A stretch of 64,000 nt of DNA from Rheinheimera maricola (GCF_016918075.2 NZ_JAERPS020000003.1:186001-250000), one strand, 5' to 3'. Positions 14,910 to 23,575 are shown, numbered from the stretch's first letter. Notes: generated by a model from the sequence alone, not told the origin. Made by a program: numbers and translations.

Positions 14910-15294
14910 GGTGTCGTTCCTGCAAAGTCAGTTCGGGGCGGCGCCATAGCCAGATAGCGACCAATAGCAAAAAGCACGGCAGCAGCAGTTTTAACACTAG
15001 CGGTGCTGCAGATAGCTGCAACAGCAGCACACTGGGCAACATCATGGCGCTGGCCAGATATTTGGCGCGCCGCGGCACCACACCATATTTCCGCCAAGCC
15101 AAAATAGGCGGCCCCAGCGTGGCGTGGGCTAATAAACGTTGCTCTAGCGCTGGCCAGCCTTTGCCGGCAGCCCAGGCGCTAAGTAAGATAAACGGCACCG
15201 TTGGCAACACCGGCAGCGGTATACCTATTAACCCCAGTACTAAGCTTGTCAGCGCCAGGGCACGCCAGAACACTATTCGGCTATAACACCACAT
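14893..15294 (-). CDS. ybaN: YbaN family (DUF454) inner-membrane protein
   Basis: Small membrane protein of 133 residues with three to four hydrophobic segments. The conserved opening GLIGIPLPVLPTVPFILLSAWAAG (about residues 21-44) and VPRRAKYLASAMM are typical of DUF454. Its function is unknown. ATG at 15294 has AGGAG 7 bases upstream; it starts 20 bases after the norR stop and overlaps moeB by 17 bases, so the three genes are likely co-transcribed. The operon places an uncharacterised membrane protein under the NO-sensing regulator gene. Confidence 0.85.
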   Translation of the reverse strand: MWCYSRIVFWRALALTSLVLGLIGIPLPVLPTVPFILLSAWAAGKGWPALEQRLLAHATLGPPILAWRKYGVVPRRAKYLASAMMLPSVLLLQLSAAPLVLKLLLPCFLLLVAIWLWRRPELTLQERHHDNTQ

Positions 15295-15314
15295 GGTTTT
15301 GCTCCTGAGTCAAT

Positions 15315-16841
15315 TTACTTAAGTCCCAGCCGCTGTGCCAGTTTGTGCAGGTTGCTGGGGTCCAGCTCTAGCTGGCGGGCCGCCTGTGACCAACTGCCAT
15401 CGTGCTGCGCCAGCGCCTGTTGGATCATCTGCCGTTGCAGTTGGCTTACCGCCTGCTTCAGCGTTATGCCGTTGACTAGCGTATTGCCGTGCAACTCAGT
15501 GTGCACAATAGCCGCCGGTACCGTATCGATATCCAGCAAGGCCGCCTCTAAGGTGACAATGTCACTGCGCGACGCGCCCTGGCTTAACGCTTTTATTGCG
15601 GCGCGGCTGATCACGTGCTCCAGCTCTCGCACATTGCCCGGCCAGTTATAGCTAAGTAAGGCCAGCTCGGCATCGCCGGATAAACGTAGCGCACGCAAGC
15701 CCAGCCGACTGCGGTTTAACTCGAGAAAATGGCCGGCCAGTAACGGAATGTCGTCCGGCCGTTCGCGAAGAGGCGGTATCGGTAGCGGGTACACCGATAA
15801 ACGGTGATACAAATCAGCGCGAAATTCGCCACTTTTTACCTGTTGCTTTAAATCACGGTTCGTGGCGGCCACTAAGCGCACATTTACGGTGCGGGTTTTA
15901 TCAGAGCCCAGGCGCTGAATTTCGCCGTTTTGCAGCACCCGCAACAACTTTGCCTGCACCGCCAGTGGCAGCTCGCCCACTTCATCTAAAAACAAGGTAC
16001 CGCCATCGGCGGCCTCAAAGCGGCCAGCACGTTCGCTGTGCGCACCGGAAAAGGCGCCTTTGTTATGGCCAAACAGTTCGCTTTCAGCCAGACTTTCTGG
16101 CAAAGCTGCGCAATTAATATAAATCATCGGCTTAGCCGCGCGTGCCGAGCAACGATGCAAATGACGGGCAAACAGCTCTTTTCCCACCCCGGTTTCGCCC
16201 AGCAATAATACCGGTAAATCGGAGTTAGCCACCACCGTCAGCTCCTGCAATATTTGCTTTAACGCCGTGCTTTGACCAATTAGCTCGTAACGCTGTTTGG
16301 CGGCAGGTTCAAATTGTTGCTCATCAGATTGTTGATTAAGCCTAAGCGCACGGTTGGCTTGCTCCAGCTCAGTCATACGTACGGCGGCCTCTACCAGCAG
16401 GCTATAGCGCTGTAACTCATATACTGCTGCGGCTGAAAAACTGCCCGCGGTTAACGCATCCAGTGTTAGTAAGCCCCAGCAGCGACCTTCAATATACAGC
16501 GCTGTGCCCATGCAATCGTGCACCGGCAACGCCAGGCCGGGCTGATCAGCTAATAAGCCATCATAGGGATCAGGTAGCTCAGAGCCAGGGTCAAACCGTA
16601 CCGGGTTGCGGCTAGCTAAAATAGCGGCTAAGCGCGGATGCTGCGCCACCACAAAGCGCCGGCCCAGCGCCTCTCGGACTAAACCATGTAAGGCAACCGG
16701 CTTTAGTACATCGTGCTCCAGACGCAGTAAACCAACAGCGCCACAGCTAAAATGGCTGCGTAGTGTACTCACCAAACGCTGCAGACGCACGGCAGCAGGC
16801 AACTCGGTAACTAAATCGGCAACTAAACTCTCTTGCAGCAT
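15315..16841 (-). CDS. norR: NorR, NO-responsive sigma-54 activator
   Basis: Transcription activator of 508 residues. An N-terminal GAF domain (about 1-160) would hold the mononuclear iron that senses NO. A central AAA+ domain (about 190-420) shows Walker A GETGVGKE, the sigma-54 contact loop as GAFSGA (Ser for the usual Thr) and Walker [12 protein letters not shown]-terminal Fis-type helix-turn-helix closes the protein. I prefer ATG at 16841 because two GT-N7-AC NorR sites lie immediately upstream; a start at 16877 would place them in coding sequence and has no ribosome site. The divergent target is ytfE, behind a sigma-54 promoter. Confidence 0.9.
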   Translation of the reverse strand: MLQESLVADLVTELPAAVRLQRLVSTLRSHFSCGAVGLLRLEHDVLKPVALHGLVREALGRRFVVAQHPRLAAILASRNPVRFDPGSELPDPYDGLLADQPGLALPVHDCMGTALYIEGRCWGLLTLDALTAGSFSAAAVYELQRYSLLVEAAVRMTELEQANRALRLNQQSDEQQFEPAAKQRYELIGQSTALKQILQELTVVANSDLPVLLLGETGVGKELFARHLHRCSARAAKPMIYINCAALPESLAESELFGHNKGAFSGAHSERAGRFEAADGGTLFLDEVGELPLAVQAKLLRVLQNGEIQRLGSDKTRTVNVRLVAATNRDLKQQVKSGEFRADLYHRLSVYPLPIPPLRERPDDIPLLAGHFLELNRSRLGLRALRLSGDAELALLSYNWPGNVRELEHVISRAAIKALSQGASRSDIVTLEAALLDIDTVPAAIVHTELHGNTLVNGITLKQAVSQLQRQMIQQALAQHDGSWSQAARQLELDPSNLHKLAQRLGLK

Positions 16842-16872
16842 GGTATTTTTTACCCTTGGGTATTTTTTACCC
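16842..16872. promoter_or_regulatory. Tandem NorR-type sites (GT-N7-AC)
   Basis: Two copies of the palindrome GGGTATTTTTTACCC (16842-16855 lacks the first G; 16858-16872 is complete) are 2 bases apart. Each contains GT-N7-AC, the core of NorR enhancer sites. They are next to the norR start codon and 65-95 bases upstream of the sigma-54 -24 element at 16939, a normal enhancer position. E. coli norVW has three sites; I found only two clear ones here. They could also mediate autoregulation of norR. Confidence 0.7.
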
Positions 16873-16936
16873 GGCATTAACTGGGTTTAATGTACCACGA
16901 CAGAAAATAAAGCTATATAAATCAAAGGTGGTAGTT

Positions 16937-16952
16937 TTGGCCTGACTCTTGC
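16937..16952 (+). promoter_or_regulatory. Sigma-54 (-24/-12) promoter of ytfE
   Basis: TTGGCCTGACTCTTGC has GG and GC separated by exactly 10 bases, as in the consensus TTGGCACR-N4-TTGC, with only the AC after TTGGC changed. Transcription should start about 12 bases downstream, near 16964, leaving a leader of about 48 bases to the ytfE ATG. The neighbouring NorR gene and sites support NO induction. Confidence 0.75.
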
Positions 16953-17011
16953 CCTTTAAGCCCAGCTGCGTCGCATTGGCGCTACGTTAAATTGTATAAG
17001 CAGGAGTTTTT

Positions 17012-17728
17012 ATGTCAGCAGTTACTACTTCAACTTTATTAGATCAATCTTTAGGCCAGCTGGCGACCAGTATTGCCGGCGCTACCGCAGTATTTCATCA
17101 ATACAAACTGGATTTTTGCTGTGGTGGTAAGCACAGCCTGCGCGATGCACTGGCAAAAAAACAGCTGGCCGAAGCGCCGGTATTAAGCGCGCTACAGCAA
17201 TTACAGCAGCAGGACGGCGAGTTAACTGACTGGCGTAGCAAACCCGTAAAACAGTTGATTGAGTTTATTTTAGAGCGTTTTCATCAGCGCCATCGCAGAC
17301 AGTTGCCCGAGCTTAGCCGTTTAGCGCGGCGGGTAGAGCATGTGCATGCACTCGATGCCAATTGCCCAACCGGCCTGGCACAGCATCTGGAAGAGATGTA
17401 TCAGGAGCTGGAAAGCCATATGATGAAAGAAGAGCAAATTCTGTTTCCTATGCTCGCCGGTGGCATTTACCCCAACGGCCCGATAAGCGTAATGGAAGAA
17501 GAACACCTGCAGCACGGCGATGCGCTGGAAACCCTGGATAAGCTAACCAACAACATTACGCTGCCAGCAGATGCCTGCAACACCTGGACTGCACTATATC
17601 TGGGGTTAAAAGAACTAAAAGAAGATTTAATGCAGCATATTTTGCTGGAGAATGAGATTTTATTCGTACAACCTGCCAGAGCAAACCACGGAGCCGACGG
17701 CCAGATGTGCTGCGGCAGTTGCCAGTAA
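17012..17728 (+). CDS. ytfE: YtfE/ScdA/RIC, di-iron repair protein for Fe-S clusters
   Basis: Cytoplasmic di-iron hemerythrin-like protein of 238 residues that repairs iron-sulfur clusters after NO or oxidative damage. The N-terminal ScdA domain carries the FCCGGK motif (about 35-40). The hemerythrin domain provides the iron ligands in ERFHQRHR, ESHMMKEEQILFP, EEEHLQHGD and MQHILLENEILF. The protein ends in an extra CCGSC motif. GGAG lies 6 bases before ATG. A sigma-54 promoter and NorR sites upstream indicate NO control. An older name for denitrifier homologues is dnrN. Confidence 0.93.
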   Translation: MSAVTTSTLLDQSLGQLATSIAGATAVFHQYKLDFCCGGKHSLRDALAKKQLAEAPVLSALQQLQQQDGELTDWRSKPVKQLIEFILERFHQRHRRQLPELSRLARRVEHVHALDANCPTGLAQHLEEMYQELESHMMKEEQILFPMLAGGIYPNGPISVMEEEHLQHGDALETLDKLTNNITLPADACNTWTALYLGLKELKEDLMQHILLENEILFVQPARANHGADGQMCCGSCQ

Positions 17729-17875
17729 CCATTCTGTCATCAAAGCTCAGGTATTCACCAATCACCACCTTTGGAATGCCATATAGCAATACGGTGCCGC
17801 TGCACATATCGCAGGGTTACAAGGTAGAGTACAGCGTAGCGCGGCGGCAATCGGCTGCATGTAGGTATCTGTCAT
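17729..17875 (-). pseudogene. Remnant of a cytosine/nucleoside deaminase
   Basis: A decayed gene on the minus strand. Its 5' end is intact: AGGAG, then ATG at 17875 and the peptide MTDTYMQPIAAALR. The next part jumps directly to YSTL-stop-PCDMCSGT and, in another frame, LLYGIPKVVIGEYLSFDD, the zinc-site region of Fcy1-type deaminases. The segment that would carry the catalytic His-Ala-Glu motif is deleted, a TAA sits where the serine of the TLSPC motif is expected, and the 3' end is cut by ytfE. The remaining bases to 18007 show no gene. Confidence 0.7.
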
Positions 17876-18007
17876 ATTTGCTCCTGTGCAAAAAAGATTC
17901 TGGATTCACTTTTGGCCATTGTCAGGCTTAACTCTACCAGTTCAGGTGAAAAGGGCTACGATCAGCAAAAAGTGCATAGGCTAGCGCCTTTATTGGTTAG
18001 GCTCTGT

Positions 18008-18469
18008 TTATCCACGCAAGCTCAGTGTCATAAAATGGCTATTCGGGTCTGGTTTATACTGGCCAAAAGGGTCGCAGTCACTAAATCCAAACTTACGGTA
18101 TAAGCCTCTGGCCGGAGCGAAATAATCCTGAGTACCGGTTTCTAAATTAAGCGCAGAAAAACCCTCGGTTTTGGCATGCTCAATAATAAAATGCAGTAAC
18201 GCCTGCCCGATGCCTTTGCCCCTAAAAGCCTTAGTGGTGCGCATTGATTTAAGCTCTGCCAAACCGCTATCCAGTGCTTTTATCGCCACACAGCCGGCTA
18301 ATTCGCCATCCAGCCAGGCACTGAAAAAGCGTATATTGCTGGCTTTTAACGCAGTAATATCCAGCGCATGTACACTCTCTGGTGGTGAGGTGGCGTACAT
18401 ATCGGCTAAATGCTCTTGCAGTAGCGATATCACCTCACCGCCGGCTAAATCATCCTGCACAATTTTCAT
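18008..18469 (-). CDS. GNAT acetyltransferase
   Basis: Single-domain acetyl-CoA transferase of 153 residues, substrate unknown. The acetyl-CoA loop is RTTKAFRGKGIGQALL at about residues 77-92 (R-G-K-G-I-G pattern), followed by GFSALNLETGTQDYFAPARG and LYRKFGF. ATG at 18469 has AGAGGA 4-6 bases upstream; the frame is open for 28 more codons upstream without a ribosome site. It lies among remnants of other genes (deaminase, AraC, HigA), a patch of accessory DNA. Confidence 0.8.
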   Translation of the reverse strand: MKIVQDDLAGGEVISLLQEHLADMYATSPPESVHALDITALKASNIRFFSAWLDGELAGCVAIKALDSGLAELKSMRTTKAFRGKGIGQALLHFIIEHAKTEGFSALNLETGTQDYFAPARGLYRKFGFSDCDPFGQYKPDPNSHFMTLSLRG

Positions 18470-18495
18470 CTTATTCCTCTGGGTCAGGCTGCAAC

Positions 18496-18660
18496 TGCGA
18501 CATACGTGAACATAATTTCCATCGACACTTTGTCGAGCATATCGGTGAAACACAGGAACAATACATCGATTTACTGCGATTAGACAACGCCAGGCAACTG
18601 CTGGCGGAATTGATCGACTGCCAAATTAATGTCTGTTTTTCGCTCATTACTGCCGTTTAA
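18496..18660 (+). pseudogene. Fragment of an AraC-family regulator
   Basis: About 54 codons on the plus strand, ending at TAA 18660, encode FHRHFVEHIGETQEQYIDLL and RLDNARQLLAELID, which resemble the linker between the two helix-turn-helix motifs of AraC/GlxA regulators. There is no ribosome site or start and the second helix-turn-helix is missing. It reads into the 5' end of the GNAT gene on the opposite strand, so both ends are lost. Confidence 0.5.
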
Positions 18661-18676
18661 ATGCGCAGCGACGATA

Positions 18677-18823
18677 TCAAACAAACAGCGCCGCTGGTAT
18701 ATCAAAGCGCTTGGATAAAGCGCGGATATGGCTCGGCGTTAGCGAGCGCTTACCGCTGAGTATTTGCGATAGCCGCGATTTACCGCCTTCTGCTAAAAAG
18801 CGTTTATCTGCTGCAACGGCTTT
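18677..18823 (-). pseudogene. C-terminal remnant of a HigA-type antitoxin
   Basis: Reading on from the GNAT stop codon (18824-18826) in the same frame, 48 codons give SRLSQILSGKRSLTPSHIRA, LSKRFDIPAALFV and a TGA at 18679. This is the end of a HigA-type helix-turn-helix antitoxin. No start codon or toxin gene remains. The exact abutment to the acetyltransferase stop suggests a deletion joint. Confidence 0.6.
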
Positions 18824-19276
18824 TTAATCCCGAACGTTAAGCTCCATCACAACCCCGTCGTTCTCATCTTCCTCAGTAACCACAAAGCCAAAGCGGGCGT
18901 AAAAATCGCGCATGGCATGATGGCCGGGCATATACAAAATAGAAATAATTTTACACTCGGGTATTTGGCTTATTTCTGCTATTGCCAACCGGGTGGCTTC
19001 AGTGCCTATGCCCTGCCCTTGCAGTTTCAGGTCGACCATAAATTGGGCGATATAAAACTCATCCGGCAAGCCTTCTTCCAGCTCTTGGTAATACTGTAAA
19101 AAACCCACAACCTCATCGCCACGGTAAATGGCACGGTTTACGTAATGAGGGTAAAAATGTGATTCCGCTATCGACTCTGCATTTTGCGCAACATAGTCTT
19201 GCTGCTGCGGGCTTATTTGCAGATGAATAACATCTAGCCAATTATCCTTTGTTACTTCACGCAAACTAATTTCCAC
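18824..19276 (-). CDS. GNAT acetyltransferase, diamine/spermidine acetyltransferase-like
   Basis: GNAT protein of 150 residues. It opens MEISLREVTKDNWLDVIHLQ, similar to BltD/PaiA-like diamine acetyltransferases, and has the acetyl-CoA loop DLKLQGQGIGTEATRLA (about 83-99) and FYARFGF near the end. The substrate is uncertain. It may form a short accessory cluster with the other GNAT gene, but it is not close enough for a tight operon because the HigA remnant and AraC fragment intervene. Confidence 0.8.
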   Translation of the reverse strand: MEISLREVTKDNWLDVIHLQISPQQQDYVAQNAESIAESHFYPHYVNRAIYRGDEVVGFLQYYQELEEGLPDEFYIAQFMVDLKLQGQGIGTEATRLAIAEISQIPECKIISILYMPGHHAMRDFYARFGFVVTEEDENDGVVMELNVRD

Positions 19277-19494
19277 GTTATTTCCTTATTTTTAACAGTC
19301 GCAGAGATTAATTGTGCCTTAATGTGGATTTTCAACGTCAGATTGCAAATTTAGTGTATGCCCCCTTAAACAACCGCGCAGTTAAACTGCCAGGTCTTGC
19401 TGTTGCGGTTTGGCAAAATGACTGTTGCCGCAGCAACGGAGGGATAATGTGCTAGTATGCCAAACACTGATAACTGCTTGACGATACGCACGCT

Positions 19495-20817
19495 TTGCTG
19501 AACTTTTTCCAGCCCAAACAACAGCAGGTGCTGTTAATTGCCCTGCCGATGATTGCCTCTAACCTGACAATACCGCTGCTGTCACTGGTAGATACTGCCG
19601 TAGTGGGCCACCTGGACCATGCCTGGTATTTAGGCGGTGTAGCGCTGGGCAGCAGTGTTATTAGCCTGCTGTTTATGTTGTTGGGCTTTTTGCGCATGAG
19701 CACCACCGGTTTAACGGCGCAGGCGTTTGGCGCCACTGATAAGCCAGCAATACGCAGCAGCTTGCTGCAAGGGGCTGTGGTAGCACTGGCCTTAGCACTG
19801 CTGCTGTTACTGCTGCATTCTGTGGTGTGGCCGCTGGTGCAATGGTTCAGCGCCGCTGGCAGTGACGTATTACAACAAGCCGGGATATATTTTCATGTCC
19901 GCATTTGGAGCGCGCCAGCGGCACTGCTTAATATGGTGTTGTTGGGCTGGTTTTTAGGCCTGCACAATGCCCACTACCCCATGTGGCTGCTGTTACTGGG
20001 GCAAAGTATTAATATTGTGCTGGATGTCGTGTTTGTATTGGGGCTGGGCTGGAACGTTGCCGGTGTAGCCGCCGCCTCGGTAATTGCCGATTACAGCACG
20101 CTACTGGTTGGCCTGGTGCTGGCACGAAAGGTATGGCAGCAGCAACAACTTGGCGCGTTAAGCCAGGTAACCTTGCCGCTATTTAGCGGCTATGGCCGCT
20201 TATTTGCGCTTAATCGCGATATTTTTATCCGCAGCCTGTGCCTGCAACTGGTGTTTGTGTTTATAGCCTTTCGTGGTGCCGCCTTTGGCGACAATATAGT
20301 GGCGGCCAATGCGGTGCTAATCACGTTTTTAATGCTGGTATCTTACGCGCTTGATGGCTTTGCCTATGCCGCTGAAGCGATGACCGGCAAAGCGGTAGGC
20401 GCAAAAGATCAGAGCGAATTGCAGCTGTTGTTTACCCTACTGGCCCAGTGGGGTTTGCTTTTGGGCATAGGGTTTAGCCTGCTGTTTTGGCTGGGTGGCC
20501 CGGCATTAATCAGCGTGCTTACCTCTATTACTGCGGTGCAAACTACAGCAGAATACTACCTGCCCTGGCTAATTGCCCTACCCTTAATAGCGGTATGGAG
20601 CTACCTGTTAGACGGCATTTATATTGGCGCTACCCAAGGGCGCGCTATGCGTAACAGTATGCTGTTATCCTTAGGCGGTTTTGCACTGTGTTATGCCTTT
20701 ACGCACAGCCTGGCTAACCATGCCTTATGGCTGGCACTGTGCGTGTTTATGCTGCTGCGCGGCCTGACACTGGCGTGGCCTCTTTACCGGCGCAAAGTGA
20801 GGGTATTATTTACATGA
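19495..20817 (+). CDS. dinF: MATE efflux transporter, DinF-like
   Basis: Inner-membrane cation/drug antiporter of 440 residues with about 12 helices. ALPMIASNLTIPLLSLVDTA, VVGHLD, FLRMSTTGLTAQAFGA and DGFAYAAEAMTGKAVGA closely match E. coli DinF. The start is an unusual TTG at 19495 without a clear ribosome site; the only upstream in-frame alternative is a CTG, and a stop is at 19471. In E. coli dinF follows lexA; here it stands alone and I see no LexA box. Confidence 0.88.
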   Translation: MLNFFQPKQQQVLLIALPMIASNLTIPLLSLVDTAVVGHLDHAWYLGGVALGSSVISLLFMLLGFLRMSTTGLTAQAFGATDKPAIRSSLLQGAVVALALALLLLLLHSVVWPLVQWFSAAGSDVLQQAGIYFHVRIWSAPAALLNMVLLGWFLGLHNAHYPMWLLLLGQSINIVLDVVFVLGLGWNVAGVAAASVIADYSTLLVGLVLARKVWQQQQLGALSQVTLPLFSGYGRLFALNRDIFIRSLCLQLVFVFIAFRGAAFGDNIVAANAVLITFLMLVSYALDGFAYAAEAMTGKAVGAKDQSELQLLFTLLAQWGLLLGIGFSLLFWLGGPALISVLTSITAVQTTAEYYLPWLIALPLIAVWSYLLDGIYIGATQGRAMRNSMLLSLGGFALCYAFTHSLANHALWLALCVFMLLRGLTLAWPLYRRKVRVLFT

Positions 20818-20843
20818 AAAGCAGCGCCGGTAGTTTTTATCTG

Positions 20844-21896
20844 CTAAAACGGCGCCGGATATTGCTGTAAAAACTGGGCTATGTCATCCAGCATCGCCGG
20901 GGTTAGCACCAGTGCAAACGCCGCCATATTTTGCTGCAGCTGTGCCATGTTGGTGGCGCCAATAATGGTAGAGGTTACCCCATCAACCTGATTAACCCAA
21001 GCTAACGCCAGTTCAGCTGATACCACATTGTGGCTGCGTGCCAGCTCGGTAAAAGCGGCGATGGCGTTATTTGACTGCGGTGTATCACGAAACAAGCCAT
21101 TGCGCTGCAGCATACTCCAGCGGCTGCCTGCCGGACGGGCTGCACCGAGGTACTTACCTGTTAAGGCACCACCAGCCAGTGGCGACCAGGGTAGATAGCC
21201 GATATTTTCATGCACACATTGCTCAATTAAATATGGCCAGTCTTTAGTATGCAGTGGGCTAAATTCATTTTGAATGGACACCATCCGCGGCAGATCATGC
21301 TGCTGACTTAATTGTAAATATTGGCTAACACCCCAGGGTGTTTCGTTCGATAGCCCACAAAAGCGAATTTTGCCAGCCTTAACACAGCTGTCTAAAGCCT
21401 GCAGTAACGCTAGCATCTGCTCGGTTTGCGCATCAGAATTAATGTCAGAAAAACCAATACGCCCTACCCGGTGCTTGCCAAAATGCGGCGACACCCGGTT
21501 TGGCCAGTGTAATTGGTACACATCGATATAGTCGGTTTGCAAACGCGCTAAAGACCCTTCTACCGCCTGCAGCAGGCTTTGTGGTGTCATGTCACTACCA
21601 TCACGCACATGCGCCAGGCCCGGACCAGCCATTTTGCTGGCCAGTATAGTATGTTGCCGTTTACCGGCATTGCGCTGAAAATAATCGCCAATAATACGTT
21701 CGGTGGCACCGTAAGTGTCGATAGTAGGCGGAATGGCGTACATCTCGGCGGTATCGATAAAATTAACCCCCTGCGCCAGCGCATAATCCAGCTGCGCGTC
21801 AGCGTCGGCCTGGTTGTTTTGACAACCCCAGGTCATGCTGCCCAAACACGCCCTTGATACCCTTAACCCACTACTGCCCAAAACAGAATATTGCAT
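20844..21896 (-). CDS. tas: Aldo/keto reductase, Tas family
   Basis: NADP(H)-dependent oxidoreductase of 350 residues with a TIM barrel. Catalytic-site motifs are visible: GVNFIDTAEMY (Asp and Tyr, about 44-54), ILASKM (Lys, about 84-89) and YQLHWPNR (His, about 129). The length and the internal stretch GLSNETPWGV match E. coli Tas. AGG lies 7 bases before ATG. It converges on the MATE gene. Physiological substrate unknown. Confidence 0.88.
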   Translation of the reverse strand: MQYSVLGSSGLRVSRACLGSMTWGCQNNQADADAQLDYALAQGVNFIDTAEMYAIPPTIDTYGATERIIGDYFQRNAGKRQHTILASKMAGPGLAHVRDGSDMTPQSLLQAVEGSLARLQTDYIDVYQLHWPNRVSPHFGKHRVGRIGFSDINSDAQTEQMLALLQALDSCVKAGKIRFCGLSNETPWGVSQYLQLSQQHDLPRMVSIQNEFSPLHTKDWPYLIEQCVHENIGYLPWSPLAGGALTGKYLGAARPAGSRWSMLQRNGLFRDTPQSNNAIAAFTELARSHNVVSAELALAWVNQVDGVTSTIIGATNMAQLQQNMAAFALVLTPAMLDDIAQFLQQYPAPF

Positions 21897-22001
21897 ATAA
21901 CAACCTATTATAATCGTGCTTATTTACTGCCTTATACGTTGATATTGCCAGCCCGGCTACGGCTAATGCAGAAAAAATGTCGGGCTGAAAATCTGCCAGC
22001 A

Positions 22002-22032
22002 AAGAAAAAACGCCGCTCAAAACTGAGCGGCG
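22002..22032 (-). terminator. Rho-independent terminator after the PstS-like gene
   Basis: On the minus strand CGCCGCTCAGTTTTGAGCGG forms a 9-bp stem with a 4-base loop, followed by a T-rich tail. It starts 32 bases after the stop of the PstS-like gene. Confidence 0.85.
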
Positions 22033-22063
22033 CACTGCTATACCTGGTACGGCAGACCACTAA

Positions 22064-22474
22064 TTAGTCAATTTTCAGTAGCACTTTTACCGCCGACACG
22101 TCGGTGTCACTGCCTACATAGCCCAGAATATTCGGATTGCTACTCACCAGCTTGATCATCTCTTCGTCGCTACTTACTTCTTTTGGTGGTGTACCTTTAC
22201 CGGTAAATACTAACTTAGACCAATACGCTTTAATTTGGCTGGATGAGCGGCCCAACGCCTTTTCGTCAAAGCTACCGCGTAACGTATTGGCATCGGTCAA
22301 ATTTAACGGCAATACCGCATCACCATTAGCAAAGCTGCTGCTTTTCCCGGTGTATAACCGTTGTAGCTCCTCAACCGTAACACTGTTGCTGTTAGCCGGA
22401 TGTGCGATAACAACAATACCTGCCTGTACCGTACCCATTACTAGAAAACTCAATATAATAATCACTGCTTTCAT
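22064..22474 (-). CDS. PstS-like periplasmic phosphate-binding protein (short form)
   Basis: Exported protein of 136 residues: signal peptide about 1-18 (cleavage after VQA), then a one-lobe PstS-like domain with SVTVEELQRLYTGKSSSFANG and KLVFTGKGTPPKEVSSDEEM, the pattern of short PstS-related proteins seen next to porins in Shewanella-like bacteria. Full PstS is about 320-350 residues, so this is a reduced form that lacks the second lobe. GGAG lies 7 bases before ATG. It follows a truncated porin gene by 26 bases, probably as one operon. Confidence 0.8.
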   Translation of the reverse strand: MKAVIIILSFLVMGTVQAGIVVIAHPANSNSVTVEELQRLYTGKSSSFANGDAVLPLNLTDANTLRGSFDEKALGRSSSQIKAYWSKLVFTGKGTPPKEVSSDEEMIKLVSSNPNILGYVGSDTDVSAVKVLLKID

Positions 22475-22499
22475 AATCTATCTCCGTTTGGCGTAAGGG

Positions 22500-22880
22500 C
22501 TAAAAAATAAAATCATAAGACAAGTAAGCCCATTCCAGGCTCAGCTCGCTGTCTACCGCTCGCGCCATAACCTGGGTAACCAATGACAATTTATCGCTGA
22601 AATTCACGTTTAACTGCGCACCCAGTCGACTTTCCTGCTTGAAGCTCCAACTGTCATTGCGCTCGTAAATGCCGCCGTTGTTATAATCTGTAATAAAGCA
22701 GGGACACTGATAACTCACATAGTCCGGGTCGTCCACATCGCCTGACAGAACCTTCCCTACAGCTACCGTGCCAAACCCATTAAAGGTGTAGTTTATTTCA
22801 GCTTGAAGCGGTGCCGACGCAGCCACGGCGAATAATATCAATGCTGCATTTGACGAGCTGGTTTTGCGACTTAGTGCCAT
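22500..22880 (-). pseudogene. Truncated porin-like outer-membrane protein
   Basis: The 126-codon frame has a good ribosome site and a signal peptide (cleavage near APLQA at about residue 27), then FNGFGTVAVGKVLSG and LVTQVMARAVDSELSLEWAY. This resembles the N-terminal part of about 370-residue porins found beside short PstS-like proteins. It stops at YLSYDFIF, after only the first few beta strands, and only 25 bases remain before the next gene. The C-terminal two thirds is missing, so it is probably non-functional, or a very reduced protein. Confidence 0.55.
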
Positions 22881-23118
22881 ATCACCCTCTTCAAATTATC
22901 TATCTGTACACGTTATGACTGTAGACGTAGCACAGGCAGTTGCAATGAAAATGCCTGATATATCAGTTGGCTTCGCTTTAATTGCCTTTTTAGACATATA
23001 TCTGCAGCAAGATATTAAAGACATTCCCGCTTTTTATGCTGCCAGGTTTTAAAGTAATGGCGCAGCAGCGCCACTTTGTACGATAATCGTGCCATCATTA
23101 TCAGCTTCAGAGTACTTT

Positions 23119-23529
23119 ATGCGTTTTATCACAGTGTTATTGCTTCTATTGTTGGCCACCTGCTTAGCCGGCTGTTCTGACGCGCCGGGCACTATTAAGC
23201 TTAAACAGTTGCTACAACAGCAGTTTGATCAGCAATACGATGGCTTGATTAACATAGCTCAGCTGGAAAAACTGAACGGATGGTCTGACAGCGAAACTCA
23301 GTACATCGTCGAAGTTAGCTACGATATTGAATTTAAGCAGTCATTTAAAAGCTATATTGATGCACAGACAGCAAAACCTGGCAATGTGTTGGAAAAAGTG
23401 GCCAGTGGCATGGCGGCCGGCTTACTAAAACTGCAGTACGGCGATTTTAAAGCCGGTGATGTTTATCAGGTAAAACAACAAAAAATCACCTTACGCATGA
23501 CAGAAAATGGTTGGGCGTTAACCGATTAA
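23119..23529 (+). CDS. Small lipoprotein of unknown function
   Basis: Predicted lipoprotein of 136 residues with signal MRFITVLLLLLLATCLAGC, Cys about 19 being the lipidated residue. I do not recognise the family. The mature part has a polar, amphipathic pattern with GWSDSETQYIVEVSYDIEF and a basic C-terminal half. It sits alone between the porin remnant and the collagen-like lipoprotein. ATG at 23119 is preferred to a GTG at 23089 because it starts the signal peptide directly. Confidence 0.7.
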   Translation: MRFITVLLLLLLATCLAGCSDAPGTIKLKQLLQQQFDQQYDGLINIAQLEKLNGWSDSETQYIVEVSYDIEFKQSFKSYIDAQTAKPGNVLEKVASGMAAGLLKLQYGDFKAGDVYQVKQQKITLRMTENGWALTD

Positions 23530-23575
23530 CTACGGCGGATAACACAGCAATGCGCCGTGTTATCCGCTGTGTTTG

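Noticed and set aside
17926-18001. Possible integron attC site after the GNAT gene: GCCTAAC and GTTAAGC on the minus strand about 76 bases apart
   Set aside because: The core 7-mers fit RYYYAAC and GTTRRRY and an inner stem exists, but the spacers on the two sides differ strongly (about 5 and 17 bases), so it would not fold as an attC. No further sites or an integrase were seen.
19377-19494. LexA box before the DinF-like gene
   Set aside because: I looked for CTG-N10-CAG and found none; SOS control cannot be claimed.
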